A DNA stretch of 64,000 bases, taken from NCBI GenBank assembly GCA_029237695.1, contig CM055277.1, positions 37,668,242 to 37,732,241 of the forward strand. Direction: 5' to 3'. The notes below the pieces were generated by a model. It worked only from the letters and a program-made list of their open reading frames with translations, ran no database searches and had not been told where the DNA came from. The translations under genes were made by a program, and so were the position numbers. The DNA comes from Conchocele bisecta (taxonomy: Eukaryota; Mollusca; Bivalvia; Lucinida; Thyasiridae). Below are positions 1 through 10,866 of the stretch, piece after piece (positions within the stretch are counted from its first letter, which is position 1; every line of letters starts with the position of its first letter).

Positions 1-47
1 TAATTAGTAATTGAGTATTTTCACTCCATCAGTTCTGAAGCAATTGG

Positions 48-640
48 GTTTTTTATATGCCCATTTGAAAAAACGGGACATATTATGTATTCATCTTGTA
101 CGGGCGGCGGGTGGACGGTCACAGCTTGTCCATGCAATAACTAGAGTACTACTTGACGGATTGTAAGCAAATTTGGTACACATGTTTATCATGGCAAGAC
201 GAAGAAGCCTATTGATTTTGAAAAATTTCTGATAACTTATCTCCCCTTGGCGGCCATTTTTAATGTTCGTACTCTGTATCCTTGTCCATACAATAACTCA
301 AGTTCTGCTTGACCGATCATAACCAAATTCGGTATGCATGTTTGTTTCCGATGACTTATCTCCCTTGGCGGCCATTTTTAATTTTCGCACTCTGTATCCT
401 TGTCCACGCAATAACTCAAGTTCTACTTGACCGATCATAACCAAATTCGGTTTACATGTTTATCACGGCAAGACGAAGAAGCCTATTCTACTTGACGAAT
501 CGTAACAAAATTTGGTTTACTTGTTTATCACGTCAAGATGAGTTATCTCCCCTTGTTGACTGGTCTTGCCTCGACGGGCGTATATTGTGACCTTCTGCAC
601 TCTTGTCAAAATTTTAATTGGGTAAAATAAAATAACACTA
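48..640. repeat. Decayed element with three tandem units
   Basis: A 5' palindrome-like start (ATATGCCCATTTG facing CGGGACATATTAT, 55-93) is followed by a short GGGC/GGCGGG stretch and three degenerate units beginning near 125, 281 and 400, each starting CTTGTCCA and containing ACTTGAC, AAATT(T/C)GGT and GGCGGCCATTTTT. The right part carries CGGGCGTATATTGTGACC. The layout (palindrome, CG-rich microsatellite, core repeats) matches the larger elements at 2353 and 16021. No coding signal seen. Confidence 0.5.
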
Positions 641-1319
641 CTGTTTACACATCAACAGACAGCAATTATTGAATAGTTTGCTTTGAAATGAAAACATGTC
701 TTGAAATACCAAGATGTTGTGTTTTCATGGAAAATAAGAAAAAAATACTATATTTGTGGTTTGTTTATTGTTTTCTGCAGCATGATAAAGGTACCACAAA
801 ATTGTTATCGCTTTTTGATACTCGCTGCTTCTGATTTCAATTGGGTTTTTGGCAATTTTAATTGGGTATTTAAGCAAATACGCAGCTTATCTGGAGCTCT
901 GGGTTAAATAATTAGACCATGACCTGACAAAATTTGTCTTTATTCATGTGTCGCTGGTGTGTGGTACACTCTGCTGGCTGTATTGATCCTACTATATGCA
1001 CCCGGGCACGATTGAAACACCCTGATCAGACTTTACTGATGGCGCTTTCGTCTTCACTAGTTGCGCTAGAAACAAAATTGCTATCCCGCTACGCTATCTC
1101 TCCACAAGGTTACTATCGTAGGTAACTCTTGTATCTATAGTTGCGCATGCAACAAGCCTGGTTTTGTTTGATCAAGTCCTATGTGACGTATCCACATGCG
1201 CGTGTAAGTATTACTGACTGCGAGATGTCGGATACATCAATGGTCCCAAAACAGCGTCTAAAAGGTTTAATTGTGTTGCTTTGTATCGACCTGACCATCA
1301 AAACATGGCGGCGTGGATA
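641..1319. other. No recognised feature
   Basis: AT-rich sequence with only short, non-conserved reading frames on either strand. No splice-flanked coding block or inverted repeat was recognised. It would lie inside an intron of the MMAB gene if that gene extends to the left. Confidence 0.5.
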
Positions 1320-2215
1320 TTACATTTACGATCAGTTACTCAACGTGCACTTCAAACTTCATGTGCATGTTTGTCATCATCAATATTTTCATTTGCCACC
1401 CTCACCCATGCTCCCTCCATGCCAAAGGTCAAGGTCAAATTACTTGGAAATTTGCATATAATGTTTTTTTGTAAAATCTGTGTTAAAGTTTTTAAGTACC
1501 AAATATCTCCACAACCCTAAGTCTGATTGATTTGAAACTTCACACCACTTTATCAATATTTTCATTCTATAGCCCACCCATGTGGCCCCCATGCCCAAGG
1601 TCAAGGCCAAATTACGTTGCAATTGCCGTTCAAATTTGTTTGTTAACCCAATATCTCCAGAACTTTAAGTCCAATTTACTTAAAACGTCACATATGGTAC
1701 TTCTTTATCACTATCCATACTTCATTTTATAGCCCACCCATACAGTTCCCATGCCCAAGGTCAGTGCCAAATTACTTTGAAATTTGCGTTAATTTTTTTT
1801 TTTTGTGTAAAATCTGCATTCAAGTTTTTAAGTACCCAATATCTCCACAACTCTTTAAGTCTGATTGATTTGAAACTTTGACATACCTCTTTATCATCAT
1901 CCGTATTTTCATTCTATAGTCCACCCCTGCATGCCGCCATGCCCAAGGTCAAAATAAAATTACTTCTTGACTTAACTTGAAACTTCACATACTTCATTGC
2001 CCACCCATTCAGTTCACATTCCCAAGGTCACTGTCACATTTGCATTAAAGTTTTTATGTAGCCAATATCTCCACAACCCCATGTTACCGGTAACTTGAAA
2101 CTTCACATACGCCTTTATCACAATGCATACTGTCATTCTATAGCCCACCCATATGGCCCACAAGGTCCAGGTCAAATTACTTAGAAATTTGTGTGGAAGT
2201 CAAATACCTCGGCGG
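1320..2215. repeat. Degenerate tandem repeat, AAGGTCAAGGTCAAAT type
   Basis: Four to five diverged units of about 170-230 bp. Each contains AATATCTCCACAAC, TTGAAACTTCACA, TTTCATTCTATAGCCCACCCAT and CCCAAGGTCAAGG in the same order. Fragments of the same family recur near 5290-5370, 5920-6060, 8100-8190, 49320-49370 and 63880-64000. Non-coding by appearance. Confidence 0.7.
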
Positions 2216-2352
2216 GTGTGATATGCTGGCTGCGGCCATCTGGTTTTACAAGACTACCTGTTTTGTATAAACCCAAAATCATCCTTGATCAGTCAAATAT
2301 TCCAAGTACTTTGGGATAACACGTTAACCCTTAGAATGCGGGACATGTTGTT

Positions 2353-4052
2353 TTTAGCTCACCTGAGCGAAGCTCATGTGAGCTATTGTTACCGCAATGT
2401 GTCCGTCGTCGTCGTCGTCTGTCGTCCGTCGTCCGTCGCGTCTGTCTCCTCGTCCGTCGTCGTCCGTGAACATTTTCAAACGTCTTCTCCTCGGTAACCA
2501 TTGGGTCTATAGTCACCAAACTTCATGGTCATGGTCCTTAGGTAGGGGGATTACAAAATTGTTAAAATGACGTCATTACGTAATCCAAGAAGGCCGCCGT
2601 CTAAAAATAGCACAAATTCTTAAAAAATCTTGTTCTCAAGAACCGCCAACCGGATTTCGACAAAACTTGGTAGGAATGATCGATGTACATTGCTCTTTCA
2701 AAGTTGTTAAAATGGTGACCCTGGGGTCAAAAATCGGCGTGGCCCGTGGGGTCAAATTTGGGTCAAATTTTATTTTTGACTGAATATGGTCATTTCATAT
2801 ATCAAATTGAAGGTATCAATGAGGCGATCACTCTGGTGCATTTTTTGTCGAAATCGGATTGTTATGTCATCCAAGATGGCCGCCGAAAGGTCAAAAGGTC
2901 GTTCTTTTATTAGAGATTTCAAAATTCTTCTTCACATGAACCGCTTGGCCCATGGTAGCCAAACTTAAAAGCTATGGTCCATGGGTAAAGCCTTTTCAGA
3001 TTTGTTAAAATGGAGGTCATCGCTAATCCAAGATGGCCGCCATCTAAAAATAGCATAAATTCTTAAAAAATCTTCTTCTCATGAACCGCTTGCTGGATTT
3101 CAACGAAACTTGGTAGGAATGATCGATGTACATTGCTCTTTCAAAGTTGTTAAAATGGTGACCCCGGGGTCAAAAATGGGCGTGGCCCGTGGGGTCAAAT
3201 TGGGGTCAAATTTTATTTTTGACTGAATATGGTCATTTCATATATCAAATTGAAGGTATCAATGAGGCGATCACTCTGGTGCATTTTTTGTCGAAATCGG
3301 ATTGTTATGTCATCCAAGATGGCCGCCAAAAGGTCAAAAGGTCGTTCTTTTATTAGAGATTTCAAAATTCTTCTTCTTCACATGAACCGCTTGGCCCATG
3401 GTAGCCAAACTTAAAAGTTATTGTCCATGGGTGAAGCCTTTTCAGATTTGTTAAAATGGAGGTCATCGCTAATCCAAGATGGCCGCCGTCTAAAAATAGC
3501 ATAAATTCTTAAAAAATCTTCTTCTCATGAACCGCTTGCCAGATTTCGACGAAACTTGGTAGGAATGATCGATGTACATTGCTCTTTCAAAGTTGTTAAA
3601 ATGGTGACCCCGGGGTCAAAAATGGGCGTGGCCCGTGGGGTCAAATTGGGGTCAAATTTTATTTTTGACCGAATATGGTCATGTCATATATCAAATTGAA
3701 GGTATCAATGATGCGATCACTCTGTTGCATTTTCTGTCAAAATCGGATTGTTATGTCATCCAAGATGGCCGCCGAAAGGTCAAAAGGTCGTTCTTTTATT
3801 AGAGATTTCAAAATTCTTCTTCACATGAACCGCTTGGCCCATGGTAGCCAAACTTAAAAGTTATGGTCCATGGGTGAAGCCTTTTCAGATTTGTTAAAAT
3901 GGAGGTCATAGCTAATCCAAGATGGCCGCCGTCTAAAAATAGCATAAATTCTTAAAAAATATTTTTTAAAACACATGAACTCAATGTCACATTCTCCTCT
4001 GGTGTTCATGGAGTCAGGTGAGCGAATTAGGGCCATCATGGCCCTCTTGTTT
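2353..4052. mobile_element. Helitron-like element with 445-bp core repeats
   Basis: It begins with a palindrome (GCTCACCTGAGCG...CTCATGTGAGC, 2357-2383) and a CGT-rich microsatellite (2402-2466). Three tandem core units of 443-446 bp follow, and it ends with AGGTGAGCG, a hairpin (GGGCCATCATGGCCC) and TCTTGTTT. Each core contains two AAGATGGCCGCC motifs and TTGTTAAAATGG. The order of parts resembles bivalve 'pearl'/HINE-type non-autonomous Helitron-like elements. No replicase or helicase is present. It sits inside the TTAA element. Confidence 0.6.
2620..3960. repeat. Tandem array, 443-446 bp x 3
   Basis: Equivalent points lie at 2786, 3229 and 3675 (spacings 443 and 446). Units are above 90% identical by eye; unit 2 has an extra CTT. 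The short frame of 60-61 codons in each unit is a by-product of the repeat. Confidence 0.9.
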
Positions 4053-4213
4053 ATTTTGTCTTCTTTCTCAATAAAAACATGGTTTGACAGCACTTAGAAT
4101 CATTTCCATTTGAAATGATTCTAAAGTGTTGTCATAACATGTTTTGGAAGATAAAAAATGTCAAATAAAAAATAGACGACAACACTTAATTCAGCAGTGT
4201 AAGGGTTAATGTG

Positions 4214-4619
4214 ATGGGTGGCAGGTGGGAGCATGCGATGGATAATTTAATGATCGGTATTCATCCTTACTGGAATCCCAACTGGAGACCAGGTTTGGCT
4301 CTCTGGTACGTCTTTGGCATTCTTGTTTGTGAGAGTTGAATCTGGTTATACCCCTTATTTATATAAGTAATATGATTAATCGTAATCCTATTAATTTTAG
4401 GGGAATGGGCCAGGTGGATTTGGTGTGGTATGGACCTGACACCAGGTTATTCTTATTTCAGGGATGAATATATTATTTTTTTTCAATGCAAACATGCCGT
4501 TCTTATTTTGGGATTTTCCGCCCAATGCGGCAGGTTGAATATGGGATCGAACCTGTTGGCCCGGCCTTAAATGACCTTAGCTGTTGATATTCTGTTAAAC
4601 ACCAACAAACAAACAATGA
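4214..4619 (+). mobile_element. tRNA-like SINE, full-length copy
   Basis: The 5' region carries an A-box-like TGGCAGGTGGG and a weak B-box-like match about 40 bp downstream (better preserved as GGTTCATCC in the 14526 copy). The 3' end is CTTAGCTGTTGATATTCTGTTAAAC followed by an (AAAC)n-like tail. It is flanked by the direct repeat TTAATGTG (4206-4213 and 4620-4627). It lies about 30 bp upstream of an MMAB splice acceptor. Confidence 0.75.
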
Positions 4620-4648
4620 TTAATGTGGGCATCATTTTCCTTGAAGAG

Positions 4649-4744
4649 TTGACGTCGTTTAACGCGAGCCATGTGGATGACCTGGAGAACTGGATAGATT
4701 ACTATGCTGACCACTTGCCTCCATTGAAGAACTTCATTCTCCCA
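4649..4744 (+). CDS. MMAB: MMAB exon a (start approximate)
   Basis: Encodes LTSFNASHVDDLENWIDYYA and on to FILP. The acceptor is one of two overlapping AGs (after 4646 or 4648). The donor is a consensus GTAAGT at 4745-4750, phase 0. Confidence 0.88.
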
Positions 4745-7700
4745 GTAAGTCTTCACAAATGAGACACGCCATGGGATTTTGTACCTAAGAACATTTGCGA
4801 TATTTCATGAAAATATTTACAAAATTTACAATATTTTTTGTAAATCACGTCAAAAGCTTTTTCATATCAAATGTGGAATAGAATTCAGCATTTGCTATGA
4901 AAATTGTGTCATCTTTCGATGTCATTACAGAAAATATCACAGTTTCTGTAAATACTATTATATATTTGATGTTCTCGGGTACAAAATAACAAAATCACAT
5001 GGCGGGTCTCAAATGCAGTGTTGTATAACTTCCATTTACATTAGCTCTTGGTCACAGTTGGCACAGTATATCACATGCATCTGTTTGTTCCTAAATACCT
5101 TGGCAACTACTATAACAATATTGATGGAATAAAGCCAAATGTAATTATGGTACATGTACATAGCTGCCAATGATGCTACTGTCATAGCTGTACACATTGC
5201 CTTGGAAACAGGCTCAACAACAGGCTCAACAACCTGGAGGCCGTTTCCCTAAACTTAGTACGACTAAGAAGTTTGTACCGGTAAGTACAAAATTAAAGGC
5301 GTCTTCCACATTTTCATTCTGTGGCCCACTCATGCAGCCCCTGTGCCCAAGGTCAAGGTCAGATGACTTATTTATTTATTTGTTTTAATTGATCAGTGTT
5401 ACTGATATCTTGTTATTGGTTACACACCAATGGTTATATTAGGGTTTCATGCTGTGTGTGCTGTGACGATTGATGATGATGTCTGTTGTAGTCTGGTGGG
5501 AAACCTGCCTCGTCACTCCACATGGCCAGAGCAATCTGTCGGCGGGCAGAACGTCGGTACGTATGCAGTATACGCCATTGTCGAGCAATGCAGATTTTAA
5601 GCACCAAGTCAAAGTGATAAACAACCGCCTGCATTAAACTTGCTCAGATTGCAATGTTTTCGAGCATCTCTTGGCAATCTCAGCTCGCAATCAAGCAGTT
5701 TGATTGGCTGAGCTGTAGCACAGCTCAGGCTCAGTCAATCAAGCCTCTTGATTTTATAGCTCAATATTCAAGTATTTGAAATAAAACAATTCAAGATTTA
5801 AGCAGGCGGTGATGTAGGTGAGGGCATCTATGTTTCTTGTTAGTTCCAATTTCCTTTTTATACGTCCATTTGAAAATTTTGGTATACCTCTGTCCGCCCC
5901 ACCGTCTGATTTGTGTTATAGTTTTCAGGTACCTATTGTCTCCACAACTCCAAGTCCAATTGACTTGCAACTTAACATGCCGGAACCTGTTCATCACTAT
6001 CCTTACTTTCACTGCATAGCCCATGCATATGACCCACTGGTTCATGGTCAAGGTCAAATTTGCGTTAATGTTTTTGTCGCGCCCGCTTGCGGACAGCACA
6101 ATATAGTCGGCACATTGGCGTACATACACGTACGTGCGTCCGAGGTTACAGTTTTTCGGTATACTATCAAAGCCTCGGCTGGCGCGGCATGTGGACCGCG
6201 GCCATCTAGTTGTAAATTCTGTGTTAATTAATTTTGAAGTACGAAATAATCTTCCCAATCCTGATCGACTCTTAACCACATAGATACTCTCTGGGACCAT
6301 CAGATACATTAGCTACATCAGATACATTAACCACATAGATACTCTCTGGGACCATCAGATACATTAGCTACTAGCTACATCAGATACATTAGCTACATCA
6401 GATACATTAGCGGGCGTGATATGCTGGCCACGGCCATCTACTGTCTGCTGCACGTTTTGCTGCCGACAAACTTTAGGCTATTAAACATATTAAATCTAAG
6501 AAATATATTTAAACGTAAGCACTTTTTCATCAATAACAAAAAGAAAATAAAGGTAAAATAAAAGTAACATAAATAGAATACAAATACCGTAAAGATTATA
6601 ATAGATGCCCGGGCGTCTATTAGAATCACCACTGGCTCCGAAGTCCAGGGTGGGCGTTTAATAGAGGCAAGTGTTATTCTGCAAAGGGAAAATGATAAAA
6701 AAATATACGATGTTCTGCTATCTGAACAAAAACATAACTAAGGGACGTTACTCTCAAACGCCAGACTTGATTGTACTGTCTGTCAGTTTATAAACATTTG
6801 GGCCAAAACGTTTCGGCCCACTCTGGTCATTATGGTACAGTCGGTAGAAATGTTAAATTTAAGGGTAATGTATATCAAGACGGCATCAATCATTAATGCT
6901 GATCAGATTTACGCCTACGGACGTTTCGTCAGCGTCAGCGTTTCGGATCTGTCGGGTTTGAGATGCTTTGAAAATGGCGTCTCCGTAACCATGTAAATTC
7001 TGATCACCCTGTGTCCGTGCAAATAGCTACTGCTGATGAGGAATTTACTGTGACACCGGAAACAGTCGAATTTCGCTTCCGCTTTTGAAAGTGAAAGTAG
7101 CAATTATGTTTTTTCCCCGATTTTAAAGGAAGTTGCTTTCGAAATAATGGAAAGAAAAAAAATCTAATTGGACAATTAGCTCCGATTTTGTTTCAAGTCG
7201 GTACTGGGCGTTTATTAGAGGCACTAATTTCGTGAAAATCGGCCAAAAAATGTGTCATTTTCAACGTAAAAATTGGGGGGTGGGCGTCTATTAGAACATG
7301 GGCGTCTATTAGAATCTTTACGGTAATACATTTCACTCAACAGCAAGGCCACGCAATTCGGCTGGCTAACTTTTGATGCGCACTTGTCAACCAAAGTATG
7401 TCTCGTGAAATATATTCTGTATCTGCCAAAGGCTGGTCATATAGAGAATAGTAGGTTAGTGCCATGAATGGGAAACAATATCTGGCACAGCTTTGGAAAC
7501 ACGATGGGCGAGGCTCTGCCGCGCCAGATATATTTTCCCATGCACGGCACTACCTACTATTCTATTTATCCCGTCAACACTTACAAATAGCTTTAAAATG
7601 CAAAAAAATAACCCCAGTCGCATCCTCAAAATCGGAGAATCGACTAGTATGACAACCGCACATATTCATACGCAGTGATTAGGTCGTATTGACAGGATAT

Positions 7701-10044
7701 CAAAAATGTTTCATGGCACCGTGTTTCACGGCACATACGCATTGTGTTGATGGGATAATATTCTCTATTTATTTCCTGGAGGTATTTTCCCGTCCCACAT
7801 TTTCCCATGTGTACACTTGTCATATTTCAGTGTGGCGCCCCTAGTCCGAGATGGTGAGATGGATGTAGAGCCACTCAAATATTTAAACAGGTATGAGCCC
7901 CGAGTGATGTGGGCCGCCAACCGACAGCCATAGAATACTGTGGCCAGTGTAGATCTTGATCTCCATGTATACCCATACAATCAGAGATTGCCTTAAACTG
8001 TCGTTCAGCAGTATTAGCTATGTATAATTTATGGAATGGCGAATAGTGTAGGCCCTGATGAGATTGCATGTACATGTGCCAATTTGCCTTAAACGTTTTT
8101 GGCTTCCTATTATCTCTGCAACCCTTAGTCCGATTGACTTGAAACTTCATATTCCTTTTTGTCACCATCCATATTTTCATTCCATAGTTAATAAAAAATA
8201 TGTTCTGCCAAACAAGTAAGTCACATATATGTTGCCACTGACATTGCCAATAGCGAGACCTTGTATTATTGTTGGAACATTGACATGTTTCAAATAGTTA
8301 AACAATCACTGACTGAGTAAGCTTACTGCAATAATTTTAATGTGTTCCCATTTAGTAATACAGTTGAACCTGTGTCAAAGGCCACCTCCGAATAGCAATT
8401 ACCTGTCTCAAGCAGCCACGCTTTTGTTTTTCCAAATTATTCAATTACTACATAAATGAACCTGTGAACAGAAACACCACCTGTGAACAAAGGCCATATT
8501 TTACTCTTTTCTTCACTGGCCTTTATTCACAGGTTTTACTGTATATGCACTTTATGTATAATTGGGCGGGCTATTTATAATTACAGTCCAACTGTAGACA
8601 TAGATGCATAACAGGCGATGGTGTCACATCACTGAAGTCTTACATCGCCAAATTTTTCTGCTCTGTTAGATAAACATTATAAGACAAAAGGTCGACAATA
8701 ACTGGCGAACATGACTAACAGAAACATATACCGAAGTTTGGCTTTATTGTACATGTTCATATGAGACACGCCATGTAATTTAGCACCTTCGGACTTCTGC
8801 GTAATTTCATTAAATAGGTTTACAAAATTTACAATATTTTCCATCAATTGTGTCAAAAGTTTAATGAAATTGCGCAGATGTCTGAAGGTACAAAATCACA
8901 TGGCGTGTCTGATATGACGCTGTGACTGGAGAAATGGGTGCAACCAGTGTAGATCCAGATCAGCCTGTGCATTCACACAGTCTGGACAGGATCTGCACTG
9001 TTTGTCATTCCATCAATGAAACACCCCGTCATGTTTCTTTCTAACAAGCAATATAGATCGTTATCAGGGTACAGGAGTGTGCTATTTGATCAGGAGCTGC
9101 AGTTATTACTATCTATTGTATATACACGTTATTACTACAATACACGTTATTACTACAATAACTCAGGGCCCAAGGTTATATTTAACACTTTCCTACACAA
9201 CTTGAACCCATAATCTATTGGGACTAATCTTGATATAATTGTATACTGGAGGTTCGCTGAGGAATTACTACCGTTTCTGAGCTGAGTCTGATAAACATGA
9301 AACCAACAGGCACCAGCCTGGTATCGTAAGGCCCGTTTCATTAACATTTGTATGAATTTGATCCACACATGGTATTTCTTCCATAATAGTGCCATCTTCA
9401 ACCTACATGTACACATCATTAATGTGAAACACATCAACAAATGATTGTCAAGTATCGGGTATCAGTGCAAATGTTATTGTAGATTTGATTATTATGCCCC
9501 CGTTCTTGGTATAGCCGTGTGGCATATAGTGTTTGGATTGTTAATCCGTCCTTCTGTCGTGTGCGTGTCCGTGGGTCCAGCTAAGATGTTTGCCTAGAGT
9601 TTCTCTAATCTGCCACCCAGGGCAATTATGTGCTGGCAGGCCACATTTTCTTGTATTAATGAAACAAACTTTTCAGTCGTACAAAGTTTAGTGAAACGGG
9701 CCCCCTATTTATCATGTATGTTTTATGTTGCGGACAGGAGCATGGACATGTTTACATTGTATCATTACACTGACGTCATTCACCAATGTCACCTGACATC
9801 ATTCTTACAATGAAATGTCAAACACGTATTTACCCCAACACAGCATGTTGTTATCAGTCGGCGTGTATATATAGCCAGTTACCGGATACATTTCAGGTTG
9901 AGTGACTTCTTGTTCACGGCGGCGAGGTTTGCGGCCTTCAGTGAATGTGTGGAGGAGAAGATCTACGAGCGGAAGAAACCTGCCGCCAAGGCAGACGCAG
10001 ACAGCAAGCCACAGGCAGAGACAGAGGAACAAGAGGCAACTTGA
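4649..10044 (+). CDS. MMAB: Cob(I)alamin adenosyltransferase, last four exons (partial)
   Basis: MMAB transfers the adenosyl group of ATP to cob(I)alamin in mitochondria, making the cofactor of methylmalonyl-CoA mutase. Four exons (4649-4744, 5492-5556, 7831-7890, 9897-10044) read through in phase with GT-AG introns. They give WIDYYADHLPPLKNFILP, then SGGKPASSLHMARAICRRAER, RVAPLVRDGEMDVEPLKYLNR and LSDFLFTAARFAAF. These line up one for one with the C-terminal half of human MMAB. The active-site region CRRAERR (Arg and Glu positions hit in human methylmalonic aciduria) and the LNRLSD segment are intact. About 123 residues are visible of a family length near 250; the mitochondrial leader, the KTGDKG nucleotide-binding part and the start lie to the left of the window. 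The tail beyond EEKIYERK is longer and more charged than in human. No close AATAAA was seen after the stop. Confidence 0.92.
4761..5010. mobile_element. MITE, GAGACACGCCATG family
   Basis: Terminal inverted repeats GAGACACGCCATG and CATGGCGGGTCTC enclose AT-rich sequence with TTTACAAAATTTACAATATTTT. AAAT stands on both sides, a possible 4-bp duplication. It lies in the intron after MMAB exon a. Confidence 0.7.
5492..5556 (+). CDS. MMAB: MMAB exon b
   Basis: The acceptor is TGTTGTAG (ending 5491) and the donor GTACGT (5557). It encodes SGGKPASSLHMARAICRRAER plus two bases of the next Arg codon. It contains the conserved CRRAERR active-site segment. Confidence 0.92.
5640..5815. repeat. Dispersed repeat, copy 1 of 2
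   Basis: About 170 bp with TTGGCAATCTCAGCTCGCAA, AGCACAGCTCAGGCTC and a right end reading AGCAGGCGGT. A diverged copy lies at 55080-55255 in the same orientation. An internal inverted part (GAGCTGTAGCACAGCTC) is visible. Confidence 0.65.
6068..6212. mobile_element. Small Helitron-like remnant ending CTAG
   Basis: It begins with a palindrome-like TCGCGCCCGCTTGCGGACAG and ends in GGACCGCGGCCATCTAG before TT. CTAG is an allowed Helitron 3' terminus (CTRR). A second copy of the right end (GCCACGGCCATCTA) lies at 6428-6441 and a third near 2232-2250. The assignment is by end structure only. Confidence 0.4.
6265..6415. repeat. Short minisatellite
   Basis: Repeats of CATCAGATACATTAGCTA and CACATAGATACTCTCTGGGAC in direct tandem and interspersed order. 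Non-coding. Confidence 0.75.
6585..7325. mobile_element. DNA element with TACCGTAAAGATT ends
   Basis: Terminal inverted repeats of about 25 bp (TACCGTAAAGATTATAATAG and TATTAGAATCTTTACGGTA). Just inside both ends are further GGGCGTCTATTAGA copies. The 740-bp interior has no transposase frame. The flanks are not a clear duplication. Confidence 0.65.
7447..7762 (-). mobile_element. Inverted element pair, copy 1
   Basis: About 315 bp. Its reverse complement recurs at 11010-11325, including a block of roughly 110 bp that appears identical by eye (7588-7700). The element has internal inverted repeats (GAATAGTAGGTTAGTGCC and GGCACTACCTACTATTC). Copy 1 is in the MMAB intron before exon c; copy 2 is about 1 kb beyond the gene. 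Confidence 0.75.
7831..7890 (+). CDS. MMAB: MMAB exon c
   Basis: The acceptor is CATATTTCAG (ending 7830) and the donor GTATGA (7891). The first base completes the Arg codon of exon b. It encodes VAPLVRDGEMDVEPLKYLN and two bases of the next Arg. The human counterpart is VVPLVQMGETDANVAKFLN. Confidence 0.9.
8361..8541. mobile_element. TA-flanked MITE (Tc/mariner or pogo type)
   Basis: The ends CAGTTGAACCTGTG and CACAGGTTTTACTG are flanked by TA on both sides (8359-8360, 8542-8543). Just inside are AAAGGCCACC and TGGCCTTT. TA duplication fits the Tc1/mariner/pogo group. No transposase. Confidence 0.65.
8763..8911. mobile_element. MITE, GAGACACGCCATG family, copy 2
   Basis: The ends GAGACACGCCATG and CATGGCGTGTCTG are flanked by ATAT on both sides (8759-8762, 8912-8915). 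Shorter than the 4761 copy. In an MMAB intron. Confidence 0.75.
8925..9110. mobile_element. GTGACTGGAGAAATG MITE, partial
   Basis: Left two-thirds of a roughly 240-bp family found about a dozen times here. Full copies run from TGTGACTGGAGAAATGG and GACCAGTGTAGATCCAGATC to CACTGGTCACAAATCCCATA and CATTTCTCCAGTCACAGCC, which are inverted ends. The right end is missing in this copy. Confidence 0.7.
9491..9640. repeat. Helitron-like left-end fragment (TATGCCCCC type)
   Basis: TATGCCCCCGTTCTTGG...GTGGCATATAGTG palindrome-like start followed by a degenerate CCGTCC/GTGTCCGTG stretch, then no core repeats. Same organisation as the start of the 16021 element. Confidence 0.45.
9897..10044 (+). CDS. 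MMAB: MMAB terminal exon
   Basis: The acceptor is ACATTTCAG (ending 9896). The first base completes the Arg of LNR. It encodes LSDFLFTAARFAAFSECVEE and a charged tail rich in Lys, Ala and Glu, ending ...EEQEAT at TGA 10042-10044. Confidence 0.93.
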
Positions 10045-10176
10045 TTGCATCTATACTTGTACATCCTAATGAGCATGGTTACAAGATTTCTACTCTGAAT
10101 CCAACAATTTGATTTATTGAGCCTGAACTGCAAATAAGCTGCTTGATTACCTTTGATATGAGTAGATTTGGGTATA

Positions 10177-10383
10177 TGGTGGTTGGTATCCGATGGCTAA
10201 CTTAACGATCGGGTTTCATCCTGACCGGAATCCTGACTGTAAACCTGGTTTGGCTCTCCGGTACGTCTTTGGCATTCTTGTATGCGACTGTTAGGAGAAC
10301 AGGCCAAGTGACTTTGTTATATGGACCTGGCACCAGGTCAGGTTATTCTAATTTCAGGCCTGAATATTTATTTATTTTTATGT
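10177..10383 (+). mobile_element. SINE, truncated copy
   Basis: Matches the 5' two-thirds of the SINE at 14526 (CGATCGGGTTTCATCCTGACCG... CCTGGTTTGGC ... ATGGACCTGGCACCAGGTC). The 3' tail with (AAAC)n is absent. Confidence 0.65.
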
Positions 10384-10483
10384 ATTGCATTTTGCTGCAT
10401 TCATATACATGTACACTGCATTGTAAATGACTGGAACATGAGTTGACAAAGTTGGGGAGATACAGGTGTATATAAAAGGCCTG

Positions 10484-10713
10484 GGGGCCGTTTCACTAAA
10501 CTTCGTTTTAAAGACTAAAATGTTCGTAAGTGGAAAATTATGATAGTCTGTAAATATCACATTAACAATGTTTTCTTGTAAACAATTATTGGATTTACAT
10601 TTATTGTAAATAATTTATTTATAAATGTAAATCCATCATTTGAAATTTCCAGACGATCCTAGATTTGCGCTTACGAACATTTTAGTTGTACGAAGTTTAG
10701 TGAAATGGCCCCC
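10484..10713. mobile_element. GGGCCCGTTTCACTAAAC MITE, copy 1
   Basis: Inverted ends GGCCGTTTCACTAAACTTCG and CGAAGTTTAGTGAAATGGCC, with ACATTTATTG...AAATGTAAATCCA inside. This copy lacks the central AGCATAGGCTGCATATGCAG palindrome found in other copies. Confidence 0.8.
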
Positions 10714-10722
10714 TGGTGTAAA

Positions 10723-10866
10723 CTTGGTTTTAAGGCAAAACACATACATGAAGAAATTTGTAGTATTTATGGTCAAATGTCATTTTCAACAGTTTGCAGG
10801 TGTGTAACTAAATCCACGGCTGGTCCAGAGTCTGTCAATGATGTGAAACATACCGGTCGGCCAAAG
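10723..10866 (+). pseudogene. Mariner-type transposase HTH relic
   Basis: Forty-eight codons reading LGFKAKHIHEEICSIYG, then MSFSTVCRCVTK and SVNDVKHTGRPK before an in-frame TGA (10867-10869). Helix-turn-helix followed by a GRP(K) linker is the N-terminal DNA-binding module of mariner/SETMAR-like transposases, and similar stand-alone modules are common in molluscs. After the stop the frame continues weakly (STADKNEGRFYKDVKMT) to about 10932. No catalytic DDD region, no start codon. Read as a decayed fragment next to a MITE. Confidence 0.55.

Larger units (their letters stand above)
2324..4209. mobile_element. piggyBac-like MITE, split by another element
   Basis: The outer ends are TTAACCCTTA (2324-2333) and TAAGGGTTAA (4200-4209). 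TTAA followed by CCCTT is the usual target and terminus style of piggyBac, so this assignment is an inference. The right part holds a long hairpin (about 4072-4150) around TTAGAATCATTTCC/GGAAATGATTCTAA, which recurs at 59130-59205. The left arm is interrupted at about 2353 by a 1.7-kb insertion. Confidence 0.55.

Noticed and set aside
2786..3857. Three similar 60-codon frames
   Set aside because: One per 445-bp core repeat; part of the Helitron-like element and not conserved as protein.
5791..6309. 172-codon frame on the - strand
   Set aside because: Crosses AAGGTCAA-type repeats, a Helitron-like remnant and a minisatellite; no domain.
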